Shown one piece after another: positions 11,321-21,263 of a stretch of 64,000 nucleotides of DNA (positions are counted from its first letter, which is position 1; every line of letters begins with the position of its first letter). The notes below the pieces were generated by a model. It was given only the letters and a program-made list of their open reading frames with translations. It was not told the origin of the DNA and made no database searches. The DNA is from Capsaspora owczarzaki ATCC 30864 (lineage: Eukaryota; Opisthokonta; Filasterea). The stretch is taken from contig NW_011887298.1 in NCBI RefSeq assembly GCF_000151315.2, forward strand, positions 247,417 through 311,416. Reading direction: 5' to 3'. Both the position numbers and the translations under genes were made by a program.

Positions 11321-13743
11321 GTTGTGTGATTTTTTGGTTTGTTGTTGAAGGAAGAGTGAGCGGCGTTTTTTTTTTGCTGCTGTGTCTGTTTTTTGTTGTT
11401 TTTTTGTTTTTTGGATGTGTGAGAAAGAGAGGTTTGTCGTTTGCTCTTGCAAAATGGGAATTGTGCTTGTTCAATTATCAAAGAACGAACGAAACAAAGA
11501 ACGAGGGGAGGTGGCCAAATAGGAATAAAAGATATGCAGCCAAAAAAGATTAGAAAAAAAAACAAGAAAAAAAAAACAAAGAAAAAGAAGAACGCTCGAA
11601 AATCTCATTGCAATCGAAGGAAAAGGTGAATGACAAATGCAGCATGCTCAGCTTGGTACACAGCCCGTCGCCGAAAGCGAGGAACAAGCGAGCAGTGCAA
11701 AAACAACAAAGGGGTGAATGAAACACCACCCTTCGCACAAAGCCCAATTGTACGTCATGCAAGAATCGAAGCGAGCGCGCGTCAAAAATACGTCCTGCTG
11801 CAACAACCCTTCGCTTGCGTTCGCTCAGGCCCCAAACGCCGCGTTTTCCGCTCATGTTGCAACAACCTGATTTGCTTTTGTTTGTGTTGCATCCTCTGCG
11901 ACGTTGGACGGGCTCGCTCGCTCGCTCGTTCAGACATCGGCGGCGTGATGTGAAATGCTATGCAATTCGAGTTGGAATGAAAAAAAAAAAAAAAAAAAAA
12001 AAGGAACAAAATGTTGACGGGCGACGATTTGCTTTTGGGGGCGATTTGCAGAGCGGCGCGTGCAAGCGGACGAGCATTGGGCAAGCAACGCGGCGTGCAT
12101 GTCAACAGCAGCTGTCGGTTGAAGCGTCGCCCACCTCCCTTCCCCCGGCTTCAGCTCAGCAAGCCAGGCCAGCAGAAACTGCTGCCAATGTGAGTTCCAA
12201 AGTCTCCGGTTTTTTTTTTGTTTTTTTTTTTTTTGTCGAGATTATTTTTTTTAACAACCCGCCCCTTTACAATTTCATGCTCAGCGACATTCAATTGCTG
12301 CAAAATCCTGCCAATGCATTCTTTCTTCGCGCCAGTGCTGTTGTATTTTCATGGGTGGGGATTTGTAGGCGTGTTGTATGAAGGCCGAGGCGTTGTGCGT
12401 GCGTGTTTGAGAGCCACGAGCATTCATGCTGAAATTGCAATGCAAGAGCCAAAACGAGAAGCAGATTGGATTTTTTTTTTTTTTTTTTTTTTGCTTTTCT
12501 GTGTCTCTCATGCATTTTGACATTGCAGCCCACATGTAAAGCGACCATTCCTCATCATAATAAATCAATGACGCTGACATTGTTGTTGTTGCTGGTGTTG
12601 TTGATGATGATGATGATGCACTTTTGACTTACAAGTCAAAATTGAAAAAAAAAAAAAAAAAAAAAGGAATGAAGGCAAAAGAATGAGAATGGAAAAAAAA
12701 AACAATCAGGAAATTGACGCTTGTCTCTTGTCAAAAAGTCAAAGCGTGACAAACACCAGCAGCAGATAAAGTGAAACACAAGGTAAAGAACAACAAAATA
12801 CTGTAGTAACATTGAAGCAAAGAAAATAGAAGAAGCGAGAAGCAGAAACAAGAAGAAAAAGAAAGAAGAAGAAAAGGACAGCATGACGATGATGGTCCAA
12901 CTGCTCATGCACTGCGACGCGCTCGGTCGCTGTTGCACGATGGCGCGGCAAAGCAGTTGCTCCACTCACTCTTCACTCACTGTGAGCCCTGGGAGTAGAA
13001 GCGCCCCGTCCAACAAAAGACGGAGATGCAGACGTGGATTGCACATTGGAATTCCCATTGCATGGCGCAGTTGACCTCGACTCAACTCGACTCACTCACT
13101 CCCTCTCACCCTTCCGCCAGTGCCATGGCTGGTCTTAACGAAATGCTATTCGCGCCAGAGCGTCAAACGCGACGCTGGGGGGGGGAAGATCGTGCACCCA
13201 AGCAAAACAGCAGCAGCAGACTCAAAAGCAAAACGAACCGCAAAACCGCACCTCCGCCCCTTCTCTTTCGCTCGCTGCGTCTCTCACACACACTCTCTCT
13301 CTCCTCGCTGAAGAGTTCACTCTTGCCCAACGCGAACACTCTAGCCGCCTTTTCAGGGACACGCGCCAACGATGTAGCTGGACCGAGCAGCGAGAAGGAC
13401 ACGCGGAGCATGGACGCTTTCTCAACAACGCCCACCGTTGACCGCTTGCCTCTCCTCCCTCTTCCCTCCACTTGACTCCAGAATCAGCCACCCTCGCACA
13501 CTAAGCGCAAAATGAAAAGCAGCAACCAAAGGCAAGAACAAACATGCAATGGAAGTCGGTTCATTTGACTTACAGTCTGAGAAGCACTCGACTCGCGCCA
13601 AAAACAAACAAAAAAAAAACTGACTGAATCTCAGTCATTTCTCAGTCGCTCCTCAAACACCAATCTTGACAAACAACAACACTCACATCACTTTTCACGC
13701 CAACTACACAGACCACGCGAACATTGCTTGACGCCAAAAACCA
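11321..13743. other. 2.4-kb gene-free region between divergent TEAD and methyltransferase genes
   Basis: This is the longest stretch here without a supported exon. It contains A/T homopolymers (for example 11980-12002 and 12643-12665), GCTCGCTC repeats near 11910-11925 and a CT-rich block at 13255-13320. Open frames in it, for example 13128-13475 on the plus strand, resemble no family I recognise and show no splice pairing. It presumably holds both promoters and untranslated exons. Confidence 0.45.
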
Positions 13744-15135
13744 ATGGGCAAGACGGACGATCTGATTCTGCAGGTGGAGAGAACGTCCGACAAGAACCGC
13801 GCGGCGCTGCAACCGCTGCTCGAAGCCATGCTCGCACGGACGACCGGCGCGGGTCCAGATCGATTGCAGAAATTCGAGCGTGCAGGCATGCACCACAAGT
13901 TGACACGGATACTCGCAGCCGCACTGGCCAATCCCATCCCCAAGCAACACGAGGACACCAACGAAGTGGACGACGAAGACGAGGACGATGACCCACTCGT
14001 CGTGCTGTGCTCGTCCATCATTTGCAATCTTAGTGGTCCGACTGGTAAACACAACAGGCCACTCGTGCCTTTTGCTCTGATGACTGTGGTGCTGGAGAGT
14101 GGGGGCACCGTGGTTTTCTCATTCGTGGCCTGTCATTTGCAGCTCGACTTCCAGTCACAAAGACCTATCCATTGCCAAACGGACTCCAAGTGGTACTACG
14201 AGAGCCGGATTTCGCCGATGCAGATGTCGGCTGGACAACATGGCCTGCGACGCGATGTCTCACAGAGTAAGAAAAAAAAACCCACAACTTGTGCTGAAAC
14301 ACTGTTGATGAAACTCGTTGCTCGGGTGGAGCGCTCACTTGAACGCAAGTGAATCCAAACATTGACCTTGCTCATGTCGTCCGAAATCGATATTGTCGGT
14401 GTCTGTAGGTGGCTCGTTTCGCAGCCACACCTCATCCGAGGGAAGCGTATCATTGAGATTGGTTGCGGGACTGCAATGGCTGGGATTGCTTGCGCACTCG
14501 CGGGCGCAGAGTACGTCGCACTGACAGACTACCTTCCCGCCATCATCAAGAATACATGGGTGAATCTGTCCTTGAACGGGCTGGCCGTGAAGGCATCCCA
14601 GCCCGCGGACGACCAACAGCAGCACGCCAATCCCGACAACCTCTACACTTCCAACCCTGACAGTCCTTGTACAGTCGATGCGTTTCTACTGGATTGGAAT
14701 GACATTTCAAGGTGGCACGAGGCTCATGTTGGAGCTCCTGCTGCGTTTGCCCATTCAGACGAAACGACGCCACCTGCCACCTGCTCGTCCCACGCACATG
14801 GCACTACCGACGAAGTCACTCGGTTGAAAAAGCTGTGCCATGCATTTGACTTGGTGGTTGCATGCGAATGCATCTATGAAGAGTCCCATTGCGAGCTCGT
14901 TTCCCGCACTCTGAGCTTCCTTTTGCGCAACACGCCGAATGCCGAGTGCTATGTTGCCACTCCCGCCCATGAGCAGCGAAGACCCGGTGTCATTCGATTT
15001 GAGCAGTGCATGTCCCAGCTAGGTTTCAAGCTCCGGCTCGAGGTGACGACGGTGGAGGATCGCATGTGGGCCAAGGAAGAACGTCTGTATGGCCGATTTA
15101 TTTGCCAAAGAGAGCTGCAGCAGATCGAACATTGA
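13744..15135 (+). CDS. Family-16 (METTL21-like) protein methyltransferase
   Basis: Exons are 13744..14044, 14143..14266 and 14409..15135, giving 383 residues. Exons 2-3 read VVLREPDFADADVGW, then TTWPATRCLTEWLVS, then RIIEIGCGTAMAGIACALAG. This is the seven-beta-strand SAM-binding core (motif I EIGCGTAMAG), followed by the post-I acidic residue in VALTDY and a motif-II region DLVVACECIYEE. The order upstream (LREP...D.G...W....L..WL) is typical of METTL21/METTL22-type lysine methyltransferases. An acidic block (EDEDDD) ends exon 1, and a His/Ser-rich insertion interrupts the core near residues 250-265. I cannot say which substrate is methylated. Confidence 0.8.
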
Positions 15136-15189
15136 TTCGAGTTCACACCGCGTCTCGAGCGGCCTGCTTGATTTGTGGTTGAGTCGGGA

Positions 15190-15195
15190 AATAAA
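15190..15195 (+). terminator. Candidate polyadenylation signal (AATAAA)
   Basis: An AATAAA hexamer lies about 55 bases after the methyltransferase stop, followed by T-rich sequence. The position is plausible for 3' end formation. Confidence 0.4.
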
Positions 15196-15345
15196 CCCGG
15201 CTGATCGACTTGTGCCAAATTTCAGTTTTTGCCTTTTTGAATTTGCACTGTGCGTCGCGTGAGATGCGTTGCGTTGAGATGATCAATTTTTTTTTGTTTT
15301 GTTATTGGAATACGAGTAACGAAATAACAATGGAAATGTAATTGT

Positions 15346-16824
15346 TCAAGCGACATCGCCCTTCTTGGCTTTCTTGTCCTTCTTGTCCTTCTTGTCACCT
15401 TTGTCCTTTTTCTCCTTCTTCTCCTTCTTTAGCTTTTTCTTTTCGTTGCCCACACGCGAATGTGCATTTTCGGTCAGGGTTTGGTTTTGGAAGGCCTAGG
15501 TGATGCAAACAAACAAACAAACAAACGAACGAACGAACGAACAAACAAACAAAACAAAACAAAAACAAAAAAGAAAAGAAAAAACGCAGCAGTGAGCCCA
15601 GCGGCCTGACAGTGCAACGAATCTCACCTGCATGAAATCGCCATCAAACTCCAGCATTGGATACCACAGAGATCCTACCTCGGCTGCGGCTTGCTTTTGA
15701 AAACTGGCTTGACTAAGAATGGATTCGGTTGGAATGGCCGCTTCCCGCATTCGTGTCAGCGTTTCATCTTCGTCGGAAGACTCGTCATCGTTACCATGTC
15801 TACCAAAAGGTGCAGTGCCAAAGCCAATGCAGTTGTCAGGTTGAAAGCGAGCATGGACGTTTGCACACAAACTCAAGCGAGGCGTACCGCGAGCTGTGCG
15901 TTCGCTTGACAGACGCCCTGGCAGGATCTGGCGTGGGAACTGGCTTGAGGCTGCTAGATAAGGACGAGTACGGCAGAACGGTGAGGGATGGCGCGCCGGG
16001 CAATCCTGAAATGAACTTCATGCTATCGCTGCTCTGGTCTTTGGGGGACGCCGCCGCTTTCCGGTCCTTCAACCACGGCAGCGTCTTTTCCCACAGATTT
16101 GGGGTGATGGCTGCGCCGCACGTCTCGTCCAGCATCTTGGACAGGCGAGTGTACGCGTGCTTGTGAAATTCCTTGTCATTCTGCGCCCACATGCGTCCTG
16201 GGTTGTACGAATCCTGGTCGTACACTTCAGATCGCAGAGAGACAGGTTGTGGTGCAGCTCCAGCACCAGACGGCAGCAGCAAGCGCAGCTGTGTTGCCGT
16301 CGCAATCGCTGCTGATCGGAACTGCATCTCGGCGGGGTGCAGTCGAACGTGAATATCGTGCTTTGGGCGATCAATATCGATGCACTGCGTGTCTAGATGA
16401 TGGAAACCGAGTTCCATCAACGACAGACATGTGAGGGTTTGGTCAGATTCAGTGTCGTTGTTCGCAGTGGTCGGTCGTACATGTGCTTTCATTCATTGGT
16501 GCTTACTATCGAGTGTGCCGTTGCGACTATTGCTCGCTCCACCTGTCACTGAGCCTGATGCTCCCATTGCGCCACTCCGATCTGCACGGTGGCTGGGCGT
16601 CTTGAGCACAGACGCAGTGACTGCAGCTTCAGCAAAGCGCAGTCGCTGCTCATCGTCCTCGCTGTCGTCGCTGTCGCTGCTGCTCTCGTCTTTCCGGCGC
16701 TCTCTGACCAACAACAACATGAAAAGCAAAGGTTGCACTTTTTTGGGTGAGTTTTGGGTTTCACGAAGACGAATCGCCGGCTCAGCTACTGAGCTGCTTG
16801 TTGTTTGTTTTCGTACTTTGACAT
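15346..16824 (-). CDS. CUSTOS: CUSTOS-like nuclear protein
   Basis: Exons are 16824..16790, 16703..16507, 16392..15888, 15799..15628 and 15495..15346, giving 352 residues. Two copies of an acidic/serine run followed by a basic 'EAA' helix are present: SEDDEQRLRFAEAAVTAS and SSDEDETLTRMREAAIP. Between them is EFHKHAYTRLSKMLDE, like the EFRAHVAKKLGALLD of vertebrate CUSTOS (C12orf43). The tail is lysine-rich (KKDKKDKKDKKAKKGD), also as in CUSTOS. The vertebrate protein acts at the nuclear envelope in Wnt/beta-catenin control; the function here is unknown. The first 35-base coding exon is supported only by phase and a clean ATG, so the N-terminus is tentative. Confidence 0.7.
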
Positions 16825-17044
16825 TGTACTGCTGCCTCTTCAATTGGAAAAATGATAGAGTGAATCAAAGTCACCGAATAAGTCTTGCTCGTGATCTTTG
16901 GATTTGTTCAATTCATCTGTTTACTATTTTCTCAGACTCTTTTTGAGATTGGCACTCCTCATTTTTTTTTTTTTTCGTAAAGAAACAGCAAACAACAGCA
17001 ACAACCTCATCCACTTCCACTTCCCACTTCCAACCAGCATCGCC
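16825..17044. promoter_or_regulatory. Short divergent promoter, CUSTOS-like / Rho GTPase
   Basis: Only 220 bases separate the two divergent start codons, so both promoters must lie here. A T-run precedes the Rho-side start codon. No known element was identified. Confidence 0.45.
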
Positions 17045-17266
17045 ATGTCGCTGGACGCAGCAGATACAGCAGCAGCCAGCCACAGCGGCAGCGCTGCGAC
17101 CTCGAGCAGAAGCGAGTCGGTGGCCAGCAGCGAGCCGTCGCGCCCATCACAACCACCGCTACAGAAGAAGCTTGTCGTTGTCGGCGACCCGAACGTGGGC
17201 AAGACCACCCTGCTGACCGTCTTCAAGAGCGGCGTCTTTCCCACTGTAAAGCCAGCGCACACACCC

Positions 17267-17306
<40 letters not shown>

Positions 17307-17995
17307 CTCCCCGCGTCCCCTCGGCATGCTCGTTCGTTTGCAGTCGTGTGGGTGGATGGGAAAACTCATTCCATGGCTCGATCACTGCCATTTCTCAAAA
17401 GCACCGTGGTTTGACGCGGACGATCAGCCCCCCTCTCCGCGCTGTCGATGCTTGATGGTGGTGCTGCAGGGCAGACTGCTGCAGAGAAGACTTGAAGGGG
17501 CACCCTTTGTTCGGAAGAGAGCAACCCTACAAGCAGACTGAAGTGGGTGAAAACCGGTTTCCCTACGTCTGTTCTGTTCTCTCTCTTTCGTGGTAGCTGT
17601 CTCACTCGCGCTGCCATTCGCTCCCTCCAATCTCGGTGCTTTTATCAGCTGGAAAAGTGATGTCGCGAGTGTGGGGTCAGTGCTGTGCTGGATAGCACGT
17701 CGGCAGGTCGAACGAAACGGCGTTTTGTGGTTTGGCGGGAAATCAAAAAAAAAAAAAAAAAAAAAGGATGCAAAAAAAAAAAAAATAGTGTCATTGAAAA
17801 TAAGGCTGATTTGCATTGTGAGTGTGATTCTGCTGTGGTTTTTGCTGTTGGTCGGGCTGCCTTCCGCATTGATGCTGATGCATTACGATGTTGTCGATTG
17901 GCCCAAAAAAGCGACCAGACTGGTGCAGAAACAGACAAAGCCAAAGCACTAAAAAAAAAAAAAATGTATTATTTATTATTATTATTATTGTTGAT

Positions 17996-18035
<40 letters not shown>

Positions 18036-19119
18036 GTGTTGCAAGCAGCAGCAGCACCAGTGTTGAGCGTGCACTGCGTCTGTTGCATGAATGGGGGTCA
18101 CTGCTTTGCGTGTGTGTGGTCGCAAACATGAGAAGCTGCGAGAAGTGCAAAGTAGGAAAAAGCAAGAAGAGGAAGAACAAGGTTTTAGATCACAATAGAT
18201 CACTCCCACACGAATGAGCAACACTGCAACCCAGATCTCAACGACGACCATTCTCAATCTCAATGGTCAGTCTCAATGACATGACAAAAGCTGCAATGGA
18301 GACGCGGCCATTGAGGGTAGCAGAGCTAAAGAATCAAACGAAACGAAACGAAACGAAGCGTACTTGCATTCAGCTTCAATGATTCTCATCAGTCACCATC
18401 AGACAACCAACATGATGAGATGGCAATGGTCACTCACTGTACGAAATTGAAAAAAATCTTGCTTGCTTGCTTTTGATAGGTGTACGAGCCGACAGTGTTT
18501 GAAAACTCAGTCAAGGACATTATCGTAGACAGTAAGCCAGTCGAATTGCTCCTGTGGGACACGGCGGGCCAAGAGGGCATGGACCGCGTCCGAGTCATGT
18601 CATACAACAAGGCAGATGCTGTCTTACTCTGCTTTGCGTTCGATTCGACCATTTCCTTTGAAAACATTCAGCACAAGGTGAGTCATTTGTGCAGCTGAAT
18701 GAGCCTTGCCAAAAAGATTGCTCATTGTTTTCTTGTCTGTTTGCTCTCTGGCCTGGGCAGTGGATCAAGGAGGTATTGAAACACTGCCGAGACTCGAAAA
18801 TCATACTAGTGGGCTTGAAAACCGATCTGCGAGGGGAAGGGGCCAGTCCGTCCAAAGCCGATGTGCGTACTTTTGGAGTTTCTGTCGTTTTCACTCCCAC
18901 CATGCCTTGAACCAACTGAGCCTGACATGTCATTTTTTTTTGTTTGTTTGTTTTTTGTTATGGCTGCAGGCGGAGCAGCTGGCCATCAAATTAGAGCTGG
19001 ACGGCTACATTGAGTGCTCTGCAAAAGCCAACCAAGGTGTGACAGAGGTTTTCACACAAGCGGTCCGTGCAACCTTGGCAATCGATGTTGGCGGCAAGAA
19101 AAAGTGTAGTATAATGTAG
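17045..19119 (+). CDS. Rho-family small GTPase
   Basis: Exons are 17045..17245, 18480..18677, 18761..18862 and 18970..19119, giving 216 residues. The G motifs are GDPNVGKT (P-loop), [13 protein letters not shown] (switch I with the Rho-type TVFEN), [19 protein letters not shown] (switch II), LVGLKTDL and ECSAKAN. The end KKKCSIM is a prenylation box with three preceding lysines. Members cycle between GDP and GTP at membranes to control actin. It differs from typical Rho in about 40 extra Ser/Ala-rich N-terminal residues, a loop [10 protein letters not shown] in place of the full Rho insert helix, and proline at the Ras Gly12 / RhoA Gly14 position. Intron 1 is 1,234 bases, the longest in the window. 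Confidence 0.9.
17270..17305. repeat. (TC)n microsatellite in Rho GTPase intron 1
   Basis: An uninterrupted CT dinucleotide run lies just inside the first intron, 24 bases from the donor. Confidence 0.85.
17999..18034. repeat. Poly(T) tract of 36 bases in Rho GTPase intron 1
   Basis: A pure T homopolymer follows an ATT-rich stretch. It is one of the longest homopolymers in the window and its length may not be reliable in assembly. Confidence 0.8.
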
Positions 19120-19298
19120 CAGCGGGGAACAAGCGCAACAACCATCCCTCGTTCGTAGTTTGTGTTCTTTGTTACTGTATATTGGCAGAAAATGCCATTG
19201 AGTCTATTCAGAACCATATTTTTTTGGATAATGCAAACCGTGCAATCCAGCAGCAAACCATGATTTCATCCTTCCTCATTTGACAAATGTTGAACTGA

Positions 19299-20899
19299 TT
19301 AGACGAGTTCCATTGCGGTGGCATCAATGTTCAATTCCTGCTCCAACTGCTCGACCACAATTTCCAACAAATGAGTGCAACAGAAACGAGATGCAGCCAA
19401 TTTTAGCAAAACAAGAAAAAAAAAACACAGTTGCCCCATCCATCGCCTTTACAGCTGCAATTTCGCGCTTGAGCACTTGTGCCTCCTCGTCCAAATCGCG
19501 ATACTTGGCCTTTTGCTTGGCCATTTCCGCCCGAACCTGGTCCTTGCTTTCCTTGAGCTGCTCGAGCTGAGCAACCTCGAACTCGCTATCTACTCAATCC
19601 AAATCGTGTCGCAGGCGGAGCGAGGCGCGGGGGGGGGTCAGCTGGGAGTTTGATGGTGTCTCGAAGAAAAAGAAACTCACAGTCTCGGAAGGGTGCGGTC
19701 TTTTTGAACCCCGGGATCCGCTCTTTTCGCATCAGCATCTGATATAACTTGTCTGACGGATCGTTAAACACCTGCAAGTGGAGGATAAGGATGGTGGGTT
19801 TGCGAGAAAAGACCAAATAACAACAACAACAACAACAACACCAAAACCCGCACGAACTTACAATTTCATCGTATTGCTCAAACACGAGCAGCTTTTTGGA
19901 AGGCTGCAACGTGGCAGCGTGAGGATAGAGTGCCAAATGGTGGAAGATTGTAACCGGCTTCTCGACTGCATCACGGAAGAAAACCTGTTCGCCAAACCAT
20001 CCAAAGTCAGACGAGCGAATCCACCTTCGCGCAAAAACACAACCCAATGTACCTTGATTTGAACTTCAAACTCGCCCCAGCCCGTTTCTGAAACCTCGTA
20101 TGGCGGCTGCTCGACCGCTGTGGGTGTGGCAATACCGAATCAAAAAAATCAGCGAAAACCACTGCACCAACACAAAACAGTGCAGACAGAAATGCTCACT
20201 TCGCAGAGACTCGGCGTACGAATCGTGCAGCTTGAAGACAACCTACAGACAAAGCAAAAAGGGACGTGCCGCCATGTTATTTGCATTGTTGCAAGTGGCG
20301 CTGGACTGCGTGCCGCCTTCGACTACGATACCTTTTTCACCACGTAGGAAATGTCATCGCCATCGGCGCCACGAACGTAGACAGTCCAGCGATGTGTATG
20401 TGATTCATCGGGTACTTCCTGTCAGAGGTTTCCAAGCAGTAGCCCCTCGAGTAAGCGCGAGCTACCTTCAAGCATGCGATGGCAAAGCTGCTCAGAACTG
20501 CAACAACTTGCTTTTGGTGCGAGGTGAACGGCGAGGTTTCCGTAGACAATCGGGCAGCTCAGCGACAATCCTTGCTACAAAAAACAAAGCAAGTTCAAGC
20601 ACAAACCAGTGAGAGTCGATGAGAGTCGAAGGAGGTAGAGGTGGAGGTGAGCAGATGGCGGGAGAAGCGCCCAACTCGACCACGAAAAGGGTCATCCAGT
20701 CCAACAAACAGAGCTAACATACACGCCGCTTGTTGGAGAGGGCCGGCGAGCCCGCCTGAGGAGGAGGAGGAGGAAGGGCAGCAGTAGAAGCAGCAGCGGC
20801 AGCAGCGGCAGTAGCAGCAGCAAGTGGCGATGCAGGGATTGGGAGCAGAGCGGCTGCGTGCGAGAGGCCAGTCGCCGATGATGGCGATGACAGCGACAT
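19299..20899 (-). CDS. YEATS4: YEATS-domain protein, YEATS4/GAS41/Yaf9 family
   Basis: Nine exons: 20899..20723, 20574..20466, 20414..20332, 20242..20200, 20117..20053, 19984..19862, 19771..19681, 19589..19453 and 19346..19299, giving 291 residues. Landmarks in order are [69 protein letters not shown] and FEQYDEIVF, then a C-terminal coiled coil ([19 protein letters not shown]). The His and Ser of LHDSY and the Trp of TGWGEFE are the aromatic-cage residues that bind acetylated or crotonylated lysine. The coiled coil is the part that joins SWR1/NuA4-type complexes. An Ala/Pro-rich leader precedes the domain. The start at 20899 is the first good ATG in an open frame and may lie further upstream. 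Confidence 0.92.
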
Positions 20900-21263
20900 T
20901 CTTGGAGATGATGGATTGGATTGGGGATTGGTGGTGGGAGGCGCGGAGGAGGGGGTTTGAGGGGCAGCGAGTAGGGGCGATGGAGCTTCCAACAGCAAGA
21001 AGCAGAAGAAGAAGGAGAACTGACCCAATGGAGCGTTGGGTCGTTCAATGCATCATCAAAATGCTGCGTTACTGTATCGTCAAGTCGGATTGTTCGGTTG
21101 AGGCTGCTGAAAATCGCCCTTCTCAAGCGTTCTCCTCCATTGATCTCCTTGTTTTGGCTCAGCAATGTTCACAATCGCAATCCATCTCGTCAGCATCTCT
21201 CCTTCTTTCAAAAATCTCAGTCTTTTCCTTTTTCCCCTCTTGTTCTACGCTTTCTCTTTCTGA
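20900..21263. promoter_or_regulatory. Divergent promoter region, YEATS4 / protein O-mannosyltransferase
   Basis: There are 364 bases between the chosen starts. It includes a CT-rich stretch just upstream of the mannosyltransferase start. The exact extent depends on both uncertain start codons. Confidence 0.4.

Noticed and set aside
13128-13475. Plus-strand frame beginning MAGLNEMLF upstream of the methyltransferase
   Set aside because: Ser/Thr/Leu-rich with a CT-repeat core, no known motif, and it does not join the methyltransferase in frame.
15800-15845. Frame reading DNCIGFGTAPFG as part of a CUSTOS-like exon
   Set aside because: No AG lies before it in a usable phase; the only acceptor that keeps frame is at 15801-15800, which makes this stretch intron.
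17600-18200. Several open frames inside Rho GTPase intron 1
   Set aside because: They run through A/T homopolymers and give Lys/Phe-rich low-complexity peptides without similarity.
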